A DNA stretch of 64,000 nucleotides. It comes from Microglena sp. YARC (Eukaryota; Chlorophyta; Chlorophyceae; Chlamydomonadales; Chlamydomonadaceae). Shown here one piece after another: positions 31,628-43,300 of this stretch (the first letter of the stretch is position 1; each line of letters opens with the position of its first letter). The DNA is taken from positions 49,787,281 to 49,851,280 of the forward strand of contig CM039464.1 in NCBI GenBank assembly GCA_022414725.1. Reading direction: 5' to 3'. The translations under genes were made by a program, and so were the position numbers. Under the pieces are notes generated by a model. That model made no database searches. It saw only the letters and a program-made list of their open reading frames with translations, and had not been told where the DNA came from.

Positions 31628-33070
31628 AAAGAAATCATGGTCGTGGTCGTGGTAGTCGTGGTGGTCGTGGTGGTGTCATCGCTTAACCGACTTAACCGAC
31701 TTCCCGCCCCAGCCATTTCCCGCCCAGCCAATTCCCGCTCAGCCAATCCCGCTTTTAATCCCTCCTGCTTCAACTTCTGCCTGATTGGCCTCCTGCGAAT
31801 TCTGCCTTATGCAACCTTCGCCTCCTGCGTATTCTACCTGTTGCGCATCCTGCCCGATTTCTCCTTTTCCCGCCTGAGTTCATCCACCTGATTTCGGTAG
31901 CGCTACAGTTCGTCTTCCTACAAGCTTTTCCCCCTGCATCTCTGCAAGACCTTTCCCTTGCGTCAAGAGACCTGTCGCTGCGCACAACGGGAGGTGACGT
32001 GGTGAGTAAGCCAACCTGTCAGAAATGTCCGAATCGCATCCATCCCATGTCACAAACTTGACTGCAAATTCTTCCCACTGCCATTGAGAAACATGTCGCT
32101 CCGCATTGTGCCATAGCAAGTACGCATCAAAGTTGACCGAATGAAAAATCTCGCTGAGCATTCTCGCCCTAACTTGACCGAACATCTCAAATCAGCAACT
32201 TGACCGCAACTTCTTCCCACTGCATCGAGAAACATGTCGTCGCTGTGCATTGTGCTATAGCGAGCACGCGGCAAAGTTGAATGGATGAACCTAGCGATGT
32301 TTCCAAGTCTCAGATCGAGTTGACTTCGGGAAGCAGTTGCGGTTAACAGGATTGTTTCTTCGGCCGAACTGAATACATGCTCGCTAAAAATATGCTTTAG
32401 TTATGTACAGGTTGCGATTGCGCAGGTTCAGCGTTTTCAGTGGGGTCGACTATCGATCACAGCTGAGGTGGCAGGGGAAGCAGGTCCCGATGCTTTTAGC
32501 GGAGTCGGATGATGCGCAAACGTTGTCGATGCTCTTCGTCCCGTTTGCCTTTCAGCTATGGCAAAGCCCACAGCTGAAGTGGAGGGAGGCAGGTATGGAG
32601 TGTGTGTGCTGGTGGGTGCGTGTATGAGGGAGGGGAGGGATGAGAGTGGGGAGAGGGTGGGGGCTGGTGGGATGGCTGGGGTAGGGGAAGGGATGGAGTC
32701 AGGAAATATGTCAGGAAGAGTAAGGGAGTATGTTTGTGGTACATGGTTGGGTGGGGTGGAAGATAACTAGGGGGGGGGGGGGGGGGAAGGGGGGGAGGAC
32801 GGTGGTGTTTGTGTGCCTGTGGGTGCACAAGGGAGACCATCGCAAATCCGTCAATGTTTGAAGTTGCATGCACTGCACAGATAACCGTTTTGCAACCCAG
32901 CCCAAAACAGGTGTGGCCAACCGGAGGGAAGGGGGGAGGGGGGCGGATAATGGTTTGGCTGGTGGTGGTGTGTGAATGGGGGGGGGGCTTTAAGTGTTAA
33001 CCATTATGTAACCAGCTCCCAATAGGTGTGGCCGAAGGCCAAACGGGCACCGTACTATTGATTGGGGTGT
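31628..33070. repeat. Dispersed repeat of ~1.5 kb, copy B
   Basis: Matches copy A at 10962-12960 from AAGAAATCATGGTCGTGG to AAACGGGCACCGTACTA. It is shorter and carries different indels, with G runs at 32770-32785 and 33085-33105. Confidence 0.7.
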
Positions 33071-33120
33071 GTGTGTGTGTGGGGGGGGGAGGGGGGGGGG
33101 GGGGGTCTTCGTGACAGTAC

Positions 33121-34319
33121 TAGTATTTAATTATACAATATCATTAAATTGCAGTGCCTCTGGCAATTCAGGGTTTGTGTAAGTTCAGGTTAGGGAATTG
33201 CATAGTGTCTCTTTCTATGTCTGGGGTAGAAGAAACCCAGAACCCTAGATAGGTTCGATACATGATTTTTGTGTTATGCAAGAATGTACCGGTAAGTAAG
33301 AATCATGCAGTCCGATATTTAATCAGCCTGGGGCACCGGATACTCACGAAGCTAGGGCCAAAAACCTTAGCCCAGACGCTGCCCAGCATTTGCTCTGCAT
33401 ATGCCATCACAACTACTACACTTTTGTAGGAGTGGCAACGACATTCGAACTGAATCCTCGGTGTCACTGGTTTATGTCGGGAGAGCCACCTCCTGGGGTG
33501 AAGGTCCTATACAACTAAAAAAACTTCGCTAGAGAAATTGTCAAATCCCTGCCCATGGCTCACGTGGCTTATCCTCAGCCATGCACCCATACAAAGGAGA
33601 AAAAATGAAAGGAAAAAAACTGTCCGCCTTGACATTTTTCCTGGTACTTGTATTCACTGCTGAAGACGGCGAACAGCCAAATTGTTGGCTAAAGGTAGGT
33701 AACCATGTTCAAGTTCAAGTTCGGCCATACACGCCAGAAGCCTAGCACCACCAGCTCGTAGCCAGCAAAAATTGTTCTTCTAGTACATATATGTATACGA
33801 GTTGTAAATGTACGTTACGCGGCTTATACACATCTGAATGTACTTTTGCTTCCCAACCCCACATATGATATCATACTCGCCTTCGGTCAACATCTTATGA
33901 TATGCCGGTCCCTACTCACACGCTGCTCCAACTGTGTAGGTGTATAAAGGGAGGTGTAGGAGAAAATAGGGTTTACATGTTAATGTAAGTATGTGGAAGG
34001 GGAGCGGGAGCGAGATACGAAACAATTGCAGATCCTGTGTTAGTTGTGGGGTTATTGAGCTGCGAGAAATAGTGGTAGGGGTGGGGGGATGCTGACATTG
34101 GAGAAGCCGAAATTCCAGCATGCAGGGGCTGCGAGCCTGCGAAGTGGGGGAGGCGAAGAGATGTTCAATGTGTATAATTCCTAGGATAAGGGATTGGCTT
34201 GTTTCAGTCGTGGGTAGCTCAATGCTGAACGGGTCACCGGTGATAAAATTGTTACAGATTTGCGACCTGGGTCGCTACAAGCTGAAGGGAGCTGCTCAAC
34301 GGCTCTCCAAAAGTAAAAC
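33121..34319. other. No gene recognised; repeat remnants
   Basis: Contains TTCACTGCTGAAGACGGCGAACAGCC at about 33650, a short repeat also seen at about 4905, 19110, 26555 and 26815, and at 33840-33915 an end of the AT-rich foldback type seen near 3500. Confidence 0.4.
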
Positions 34320-34590
34320 ATCTGAGCAATGGCCACCCTGACGCAGCTTATTTATATTGCAAATACCCTTACGGACTCAGACTCAATCCCGAGCAATGGC
34401 CACCCTAACGCAGATTATTATTATGGCAAAAACTTTAACGGACTTAGACTCACTTAATCTTAATCACTCAAACTTACTCTTCCATGATTAGAAATGCTCT
34501 CCAAAAGCATAACACACTTGAGCAATGGCCACCCCGACGCAGCTTACTATGGCACAAAACTGTAACGGACTCAGCCCCAAACTTACTTTT
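34320..34590. repeat. Three imperfect direct repeats
   Basis: GAGCAATGGCCACCCTGACGC..AACGGACTCAGACTCA-type units start near 34322, 34392 and 34513. Confidence 0.75.
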
Positions 34591-34712
34591 CCTTTATACT
34601 CAGTATATTGGTGTCGGCGTGAGATACCAGTGAGGCACTCGTGTCCCAGTAGTTCACGCTGGCAGTTGGACCCAGTGCAAGCATACGAGATGGCCTCAAC
34701 CTCACGCCTTGT

Positions 34713-34877
34713 AATTGAAATTGAAACTGAAATTGTTACATCCGTGTAATACTGTTACTCACAGGACGTGAAGTTAAGGACACCATAGTAACAAGGCATA
34801 CTATTCATTGATTCTGTCCTTAACTTCACGTCCTAAGAGTGGCACATTACTCGGATGTAACAATTTCAATTTCAATT
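34713..34877. repeat. Large inverted repeat (arms ~65 bp)
   Basis: Left arm AATTGAAATTGAAACTGAAA..GTTACATCC..GGACGTGAAGTTAAGGACA (34713-34782) pairs with right arm TGTCCTTAACTTCACGTCC..GGATGTAACAATTTCAATTT (34815-34877) across a ~32-bp loop. Probably a foldback or MITE pair of ends. Confidence 0.85.
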
Positions 34878-34989
34878 CATTGATTAAATAGTACCCAAGC
34901 ACTGCACTCAAGCATTCTATCAGTTGCGGTTCTGAGACAAAATAGGATCATACCAAAATGGCCACGACCTGATCACTTTTGTTCTTCAC

Positions 34990-35310
34990 TGTGTCCGGGG
35001 CAGCGGGAAGCCACATACCCACCAGGCTTGTTCAGGATGACCTCCGGCTCTTCGTGCTGAGACACACCCAATTTTACAGCTTGAGTCCTGAGATGCAACC
35101 AATTGCATAGCCTCTGCATACCGAGACTCATCCAAACCAGCTTATCCTGCGTCCTGAGACGCAACCGACCTCCAACCGTCTCACAGCCTGCGTCCTGCGG
35201 CGCAACCAACACACTGAAGCTGCATCAGCGATGCAACGTACCCTCCCCACAATGCGTCTCAGGACACAGCGGACCCTTCAGCGTTGCGTCTGCGACGCAG
35301 TGTCCTAAAC
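34990..35310. repeat. Degenerate GCGTC(C/T)-AGACGC repeats
   Basis: Imperfect repeats of (G/T)CGTCCTGAGACGCAACC in both orientations. The minus-strand open frame with LRTQ repeats comes from this and is not considered a gene. Confidence 0.5.
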
Positions 35311-35395
35311 AACCCTTTCCCCCACCTCCTAGGTTCTAAATCCGTTCATAAAAATTAATATGCAAATCTTCAAGCTTGAAGTCCTTCCTCAGGAC

Positions 35396-35553
35396 AGCGA
35401 AATAGAGGAATCATAACACACCCAGATGCGGTGCCTCTCATGGCATTATCGTCCTCGACGATTAATACTCTCATGGCGTGGGTGCAAGTCCGGATATGCC
35501 TCTCATGGCATTATAGCGAAATAGTGGAATCATAACACCCCCAGATGCGGTGC
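35396..35553. repeat. Direct repeat flanking a short insert
   Basis: AGCGAAATAG(A/T)GGAATCATAACAC..CCAGATGCGGTGC at 35396-35434 and 35515-35553; TGCCTCTCATGGCATTAT is also repeated between them. Confidence 0.85.
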
Positions 35554-35559
35554 TGCGGG

Positions 35560-35735
35560 ATTGTCTTGGGTCAACACTGGAGGAGGAGGAAGAGAAAGAG
35601 AAAGAGGAGGAGGAGGAGGAGGAGTCTTGGGTCAACACTGGAGGAGGAGGAAGAGGAGAAAGAGGAGGAGGAGTCTTGGGTCAACACTGGAGGAGGAGGA
35701 AGAGAAAGAGCAGGAGGAGGAGAAAAGAAGGGAAA
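35560..35735. repeat. Purine-rich tandem repeat (~60 bp, three units plus part)
   Basis: Units of TCTTGGGTCAACACTGGAGG followed by AGGAAGAGAAAGAGGAGGAG. The Glu/Arg-rich open frames here are compositional. Confidence 0.85.
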
Positions 35736-36086
35736 GGAGGCGAATAAGATGACATGTAACCAGGCACTTACGCAAAGCAATAGTTTCAGGATTCGGCTTT
35801 GGGGCTGGATTTGGCCTGAGGCTGATCTGGCATGGCTGACCTGGCTTTGCATGGTCAGTGGCAGTTAGTCACTCCCTTGTAGAACTTTAACCATACGTGT
35901 GACAGGTACTGACGCGCGAAGCAATAGTGGTCCCATAGGCGTGGCTGGATGTGGAGGACGCTATCTTAGTAAGTGGATCTTGAGCTGCATACATAGGCAC
36001 CAAGGCACCACGGCACTAAGCATAGCCACTGAGAATGCCAAGATCCCTTGTGTGGGGAGTCTTGTGAGTTGCAAGCAGGAGGGGTT

Positions 36087-36123
<37 letters not shown>

Positions 36124-36275
36124 GTGTGGGGGGGGGTGTCTTGGTGAAGTTGCAAGCGAAAAGGGATGAGGGTGCATGGGTGGGTTGGGTTGGGGGTTGG
36201 GAGTTGTGTGCGTGTGCGTGTGTGTGCGTGTGTTAGTCAGTGGATCTTGAACTGCACCAAGGCACCAGGGCGCCA

Positions 36276-36845
36276 AGCATAGCCACTGAGAATGCCAAGG
36301 TCTCTGTGAGCAGAGTAGCATAAACCGCCTTTCCTGTCTTTGGCGGAGCCCCTAGATTCACCCCGTTGTTCGTCTGTGCGACCGTCTGACCACGCGTCGC
36401 TTGCGACGCTGCCTAAAAGGTTGGTAAGTCCCTTTAGCCTATCTGGCTACCCCTGGACGGTACAAGTACATACATACAATACATACAATACTTACATAAG
36501 CATAGCCACTATGAATGCCAAGGTCTCTGTGAGCAGAGTAGCATAAATTGCCTTTCCTGTCTTTGGCGGAGCCCCCAGATTCACCCCGTTGTCCGTCTGT
36601 GCGACCGCCTGACCGACGACCAAGACGAAGCCTGACACATCAGCCAACCGTCTTGTAACTAACTGGCTTCAGCCAGCTCCAATGAATTCCACGTTGCCAC
36701 CTTTCGTTCCGTTGCCAACACTCTCCGCCAATTTTCCGCGTCGCTTGCGACGCTGCCTACAACTTGTTAAGGTTGGTAAGTCCCTTTAGCCTATCTGGCT
36801 ACCCCTGGACGGTACAAGTACATACATACAGTACATACAATACAA
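36276..36845 (+). repeat. Tandem duplication carrying two other repeats
   Basis: AAGCATAGCCACTGAGAATG, CCAAGGTCTCTGTGAGCAGA and CTTTCCTGTCTTTGGCGGAG recur at about 36276 and 36488. Each unit includes a GGCGGAGCCCC family piece (36343-36415 deleted inside; 36552-36770 fuller) and a SINE-like 3' half ending in ACATACATAC. Confidence 0.8.
36552..36770 (+). repeat. GGCGGAGCCCC / GCGTCGC family element, copy 4
   Basis: TTTGGCGGAGCCCCCAGATT, AAGACGAAGCCTGACACATC, GTCTTGTAACTAACTGGC and GCGTCGCTTGCGACGCTGCC. A shorter, internally deleted sister is at 36343-36415. Confidence 0.7.
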
Positions 36846-36889
36846 ACATAACACTCTGCATATAAAACATAAGCACTGTCACGGTATAG

Positions 36890-37330
36890 ATCCCAATGGG
36901 TAGGATATAGGGGTCCTGTCCCGTTATTCGAACTCGCAGGTACCGGCGCACCTGCAAAGCCGAACGAACCAAGTCACCAGAACAATACATTATCATGTAC
37001 TGCTTCCTAACCAACTGTCCAGTCACCCAAACAGTCTCAGAATACTTCGGCGACGCACACTAGGTGTCAGGACCTGTAATCTACCTCTGACACCAAGACG
37101 TGCCGCCAAACATCCATACCTATCTGTAACACAATCCTTGCCTGTTTCAGGCTGGGTCATTGATGAAGCAAACACTGTCATACCCAAACACCCAGCGTGT
37201 CGCCGATCACAACTATACACACACTGATCGACTTTGCGCACTAAAAGCATTCATACATAACTCTATCGCAGACATCTACCACAGACGCATGGACGTACCA
37301 TAAACTAGTCAGAAATGCCCCTTAACCCCC
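36890..37330. other. Unclassified stretch of distinct composition
   Basis: Free of microsatellites and fairly balanced in base use, with ACACACTAGGTGTCAGGACC and CTCTGACACCAAGACGTGCC forming a short inverted pair. No continuous frame or known motif was recognised. It may be a solo end of a retroelement or old transposon sequence. Confidence 0.3.
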
Positions 37331-37344
37331 CCCGGGCTAGCTAG

Positions 37345-37440
37345 ACTCCCGTGTGTGTGGACGAAGAGAGTCTCATTGAGGGTGAGGGCTGCATGGAGGG
37401 GCCCCTAACCATTTGCTGCCCCCCCCAAACCCCCCCCCCC
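37345..37440 (-). repeat. 3'-edge-like copy of exon N sequence
   Basis: GAGAGTCTCATTGAGGGTGA..GGGCTGCATGGAGGGGCCCC resembles 37508-37560 of exon N (GAGCGTCTCATGGAGGGTGC..GCGCTGCATGGAGGGGGTCC). It lies just downstream of the stop in the transcript. Confidence 0.6.
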
Positions 37441-37475
37441 CCCTATCCCACAGCCACCACATGGCACTGGTGGGG

Positions 37476-38174
37476 CTAGTGGTTCTGAGACTGCCAGCGT
37501 GTAGATGCAGAGCGTCTCATGGAGGGTGCGCGCTGCATGGAGGGGGTCCTACCCAGTCCCCCCAGCATACCGGAGCCACTACTTGCCACAGAGGGGGCTG
37601 CGGGCGCAAGGGCATGCGCCTTGGATTGCCGTGGGGGGCGAGCGGCTTGGCTTGGCTGAATTTCCGAGGCTCCAAAAGAGGGACGGCGATTGGCGTGGCC
37701 CTGGCTGGCGCTGGAAGTGGCTGTGCCAGGCTGGGATAGCGGGAGGTCCCGAGACAGGGATCTGTCGTGGTCCATAGTTGGCATCCGGCTCATCTTGGGT
37801 GACTGGCTCTTGCCGCCCTCCCCTGGCTGGACTGGAAGGGTCTTGACCTGCGACCTGGCATTCAGGTCTGAGGCGATGTCTGAGAGGGTCTCGCTGACGA
37901 GGAGTGTGGCACCTTTCTTCCCCGCCACGTATTCCAGGTTCTCTGCCTTGCGGAAATAGCGGGAGATGCCGTAGTCGAAATAGTCTGGGAGCCACATAAG
38001 CAAGCTGGGGGGGGAGTATATCTCTTGCTGGCCGTGCTCGTCTTCGTCCGACTCTCCCACGTCGACGTCGAAATTCTCGAAGGCACCAAAAGGATGGAGA
38101 ATGGAGGGGTCTAGCTGAATGAGCGAACCTCGCACCAGAAGGATAGTCGATAGCTGGACGATGGTCTGCCCGGG
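37476..38174 (-). CDS. Exchanger exon N (C-terminal, 699 bp)
   Basis: Acceptor CCACCCGCAG|CCC, phase 0, ends at TAG. Encodes [20 protein letters not shown], an acidic [30 protein letters not shown], then a long Ser/Arg/Pro tail with [16 protein letters not shown], which offers several R-x-S type phosphorylation sites (inference). Confidence 0.7.
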   Translation of the reverse strand, partial: PGQTIVQLSTILLVRGSLIQLDPSILHPFGAFENFDVDVGESDEDEHGQQEIYSPPSLLMWLPDYFDYGISRYFRKAENLEYVAGKKGATLLVSETLSDIASDLNARSQVKTLPVQPGEGGKSQSPKMSRMPTMDHDRSLSRDLPLSQPGTATSSASQGHANRRPSFGASEIQPSQAARPPRQSKAHALAPAAPSVASSGSGMLGGLGRTPSMQRAPSMRRSASTRWQSQNH

Positions 38175-39848
38175 CTGCGGGTGGATTGAGGCGGGCGGGT
38201 GTTGGGTACAGGTTTGTGGAGGAGGAAGGTGGAATGAGGTGAGCCTGTTTTGGCCTAGTGTTTGTGAATAGGGGAGGAGGAGGGTAGGGGAGGAGGATGG
38301 TTGAGAGCTGCAGGATGGTCTGACCGGGCTGCGAGTGGATTGAGGCGGGCGGGTGTTGGTCTAGGGTTTGTGGGTGAGGAGGTGGAATGAGGCGGGCCTG
38401 TTTTGGCCTCGTGTTTGTGAATAGGGGAGGAGGAGGGTAGGGGAGGAGGATGGTTGAGAGCTGCAGGATGGTCTGACCGGGCTGCGGGTGGATTGAGGCG
38501 GGCGGGTGTTGGTCTAGGGTTTGTGGGTGAGGAGGTTGAATGAGGCGGGCCTGTTTTGGCCTCGTGTTTGTGAATAGGGGAGGAGGAGGGTAGGGGAGGA
38601 GGATGGTTGAGAGCTGCAGGATGGTCTGACCGGGCTGCGAGTGGATTGAGGCGGGCGGGTGTTGGTCTAGGGTTTGTGGGTGAGGAGGTGGAATGAGGCG
38701 GGCCTGTTTTGGCCTAGGGTTTGTGCATGGGGAGGGCGGTTGAGAGCTGTAGGATGGTCTGAGCGGGCAGCGGGTTGATTGAAGCGGGCGGGTGTTGGTT
38801 TAGGGTTTGTGGAGGATGAGGATGGAATGAGGCGGGCCTGTTTTGGCCTAGGGTTTGTGGAGGAGGAGGAGGGTTGATAGCTGTACAATGGTCTGACCTG
38901 GCTGCGGGTGGAATGAGGCGGGCGGGTGTTGGGCAAGTGTTTGTGGGGGAGGAGGATGGAATGGGGTGAGCCTGTTTTGGTCTAGGGTTTGTGGAGGAGG
39001 AGGGGGGTTGATAGCTGGGCGAGGTCTGCCCAGGCTGCCGGTGGAATGAGGCGGGCGGGTGTTGGGCTAGGGTTTGTGGGGGAGGAGGATGGAATGAGGC
39101 GAGTCTGCTTTGGCCTAGGGTTTGTGAATGAGGAGGATTGATAGCTGGGCTATGGTCTGACCGGGCTGAGGGTGGAATGAGAGGCGGGCGGGTGTATTGG
39201 GCGGGTCTATCAAGGTACCCTTTCCTTGATTTTTTTCTAGACCCACATATCCCCCCCCCCCCCCCCAAAGCCCCCCCACCTGCAAGTGCACCAGCCTGGC
39301 ACTGCTGTAGCCATCCCATACTTGTTCTACCCCCCCCCCCCCCCTCCCCCCTCCCCTCTCCTGCCTCCCCTTCCCCCCCCCTCCCACCAGCAAGTGCACC
39401 AGCCTGGCACTGTTGTAGCCATCCCATACTTGTTTCTACCCCCCCCCCCCCCCTCCTCCCCCTCCCCTCTCCTACCTCCTTCCCCAATCCCCCTCCACCA
39501 GCAAGTGCCCAGCCTGGCACTGTGTAGCCATACATACTTGTTTCTACCCCCCCGCCACCCCCTCCACAGTCCCCCCCACCTGCAGTGCACCAGCCTGGCA
39601 CTGTTGTAACCATCCCATACTTGTTTCTACCCCCCCCCCCTCGCCTCTCCTACCTCCCCTTCCCCCCCCCCCCCTCCACCAGCAAGTGCACCAGCCTGGC
39701 ACTGTGTAACCATCCCATACTTGTTTCTACCCCCCCCCCCCCCCCCCCCCCCTCCTCCCCCTCCCTCTCCTACCTTCCCTTCCCCAAAGCCCCTCCAACA
39801 GCAAGTGCACCAGCCTGGCACTGTTGTAGCCATCCCATACTTGTTTCT

Positions 39849-39888
<40 letters not shown>

Positions 39889-40276
39889 CACAGTCCCCCA
39901 CCCACCTGCAAGTGCACCCAGCCTGGCACTGTTGTAACCATCCCAAACTTGTTTCTACCCCACCCCACCCCACCTGCAAGTGCACCAGCCTAGCAATCTT
40001 GAAACCATCCCTCATGGCGTTGAAGATCCTGAGGGAGATATCGAGGCACCTTCCACAGTCGTTCAAGGTACCCTTTTCTTGATTTGTTTTACACCCACCT
40101 ATCCCTCCCCCCCACCCAGTCCCCACCACCCCCAGTCCCCCACCCACCCACAGCTTCAGGAGGATCCACCTGCAGGTGCACCAGCCTGGCACTCTTGAAA
40201 CCATCCCTCATGGCGTTGAAGATCCTGAGTGAGATATTGAGATACCTTACCTGTTTTAGATCCACCTATTCCCCCC

Positions 40277-40307
<31 letters not shown>

Positions 40308-43300
40308 GCTTCAGGAGGACCACCTGCAAGTGCACCAGCCAGGCACTCTAGAAACCATCCATCATGGCGTTGAAGAGCACGAGTGAGAGGTTAAGACACC
40401 TTCTGCGATCTATCAAAGTACCCTTTCCTTGATTTGTTTTAGACCCACCTACCCTCCCACCCCCCCCACACCCCACCCCCACCCCCAACCCGCTTGAGGA
40501 GGACCCACCTGCAAGTGCACCAGCCTGGCACTCTTGAAACCATCCCTCATGGCATTGAAGATCCTGAGGGAGATGTCAAGGCACCTTCTAGCCAGCCGCT
40601 CCTCCACAGTGGGGCACAGGTGGAAGGCTCCGCGGCTGTGTGTGGTGCCGGATCTGCTGGACCAGCTGCAGCCCATGTAGGAAGGGCGCCGCTTTCCTTC
40701 AAACGCCCTGCACCCGAGAGGGAAGGAACGATAAATGCATAAATGCATAAATAAATAAATAAATTAATGCATAAATAAAGAAATACATAAATAATTAAAT
40801 AAATTAATAAGTAAATAAATAGTACTTCATCAGAAATAAGTAGTAAACCTTATTAGGAGGCGGCAGCCCATGTAGGAAGGGCGCCGCTTTCCTTCAAACG
40901 CCATGAGCCCCTGCACATGTGGAGGGGGGGGGGGCAATAAATAAATAAATAAATAAATAATTACAGAATAAATAATAATAAAATAAATAAATAACAAAAT
41001 AGATATGAGATATCTCCATAGGTGCCTAAGTCAGACCCTGAGTGATACGGATGGATTGAGCCTATGCCCTCAAGTCCCAAAACAAAGATTTTTTGCTAAT
41101 AAGTTGCCCAACCACATCAGTTCAACACACAAATACTCGGATTTGGTTTTTCTCAAATGGTGGGGACCAGGTCAAATGAAACATGCTAATTTGTTACTAT
41201 GGGGTTCCCTAAGTCGATACGGGTTTTGCGCAGGAAGTGATACGGAGCCTATCGCGACCGAAACAAGCCTTTGTAAAAGAACACTGGGTACAAATGTTGT
41301 GTAACGTCTTTCCCTACCAGTAGTTATTACGGAAGGTCTTGGAAGGCAGTACACAGGCAGTGCAGTTGAGTACGGACCCCCAAAACACTGATTATTCACA
41401 TTTCGTGGGTGTCCGAAGTCTAGGTCAGAGTTGCACAGCCTCAATTGAAACATTTTGGGCCTTGGTTTTGCTCTATCTCAAGATATAGCGTGCAGAACAA
41501 ACTTTTTCTTTTTTTTTTCGAAAATTCAAAAATTCAAAGATTTTATAAAAATAAATTCAAAAAACATTTTTTTTTTAAATTTGTCTTCAAACATCCACAT
41601 CTGAACTCAGTTTTTGATTTGGGGAAGATCATTGAAAACACACCCTAATCCTAAGTCATGGTGTGGTAGGCCACAGGGAGGTGAAGTCGTGAGATGTACA
41701 GCTATTTCAGTAGATTCCGAGGCCAAGGCTGAAGCGCAGCCTCCGACCTTGTAATAGGGGTTCAATAAGCCTTTCGTCCTGAGGTACCTTTCTTCGGAAT
41801 AGCTCGCGCGGCCTCGTATCTGACGTGATCTGGATTTGTATCACTAATTATCGCACATCTGATGTACTGCCACCGGCCTGCCGAACAAAGCTGCTCACGA
41901 CCAGATGCGAACGCGCACGAAAAGTAGCTGCGCGCATAGCTGACACCGTCACGAACAATACCAGCCTGACAGAATTCGTTTCGAGCAGTTTGGGCCATGT
42001 ACGGCTCTGTATCACATTCTTGTATCGACTTAAGGCGTTTTCGGACTTAGGCACCTATGGAGATAGTACTTAATCAGAAATAAGTAGTAAACCTTACTAC
42101 GAGGCGTAGCCCATGTAGAAAGGGCGCCGCTTTCCTTCAAACGCCATGCACCTGCACATGTGGAGGGGGGGAACAATACATAAATAAATAAATACACAAA
42201 TGAATAAATAAGTTCGTAAATAAATACATAAATAAATAAATAAACGAGTGCACAAATTAATTAATTAATGAATAAATAAATAGTATTTAATAATCAATAA
42301 GTAGAGTGCCCATGTGGAGGGGGGAACAATGCGTAAATAAACAAATACTTAAATAATTTATTTATTGATGCATGTTTCTCATAGGTAGGCTGCTTTCTCC
42401 GCCCATGTCGCTGGACCACGCCCCAGCAGGCGTTATCATTACTTTAGTGCTGTTCAGAGACGAAATCGACTTTTTGGCGGAGCCCCCTCTTCAAGGGGGC
42501 GGGAGCCCCCAAGGTTACCCATTTGTGGGTCTGTCCGTCCAAATTTCTTGAACCCTGACACGTCAGCCAACGGTCGCGTAACTAACTCGCTTTAGTCAGC
42601 TCCATCGTTGCCACCTTTCGTTCCGTTGCCAACACACTCCGCCAATTTTCCGCGTCGCTTGCAACGCTGCATAGGACTTGTTCAGCTGTACGCGTTCGCC
42701 TTTGCATGCGCTTCCATCGGTATTACACTTTTTCCGTGGGGATCGAAATCTCTCCCAACCGCGCTTTCCTGGACTGTACAAGGGCACATCAGGGCTATTT
42801 GGCTACCCTTGACTGTTTCAAATACAAAACATGTAAAAATGCATACAAGTAAAAATACATACAAGTACAAATGCATACACGTACACGCACAAATGCATAC
42901 ATGTACACACAAATACATGTAAACATACTTACATGTAATCCTCGTCCTCATCCGTGCTGCTCTCCCCGCCCATGTCGCTAGACGTGTGGCCATCTTCGTC
43001 GGCATCGTCTTCCTCATCGTTTTCAAAAGCAGACTCCATGATAGCGTGCCGCATCTGGTTGTTGCGCATGCTGGCGGTGCGTCCTAAGCCCCCCCTGCCA
43101 CCTGCAGGGCAATGCGGAAATGCATTTTGTTGTTGTGGTGAGTGGTGGTGGGTGGTGGGTAACCAGTGATTCTTTTGTTGGTGGGTGGTGGTGGTGGTGG
43201 TGGTGGTGGAGGGTAACATATAATACCTTCTTTCCGGGCAGCGAGTACTAGATATCTAAGATGACATTTCCGAAAAGAGAAATCAACAGTAAGAGTGGAC

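Noticed and set aside
34973..35212. Minus frame with LRTQ repeats
   Set aside because: Comes from degenerate GCGTCCTGAGACGC repeats; no conserved motif.
35545..35868. Arg/Glu-rich + frames
   Set aside because: Purine-rich tandem repeat; all three frames are open, as expected from composition.
38714..40204. Gly/Pro-rich frames on both strands
   Set aside because: They arise from edge-array units and C runs; composition and phase follow the repeats.
41005..41453. Open frames inside the TA-flanked element
   Set aside because: About 95-100 codons on each strand without transposase motifs; considered non-coding filler.
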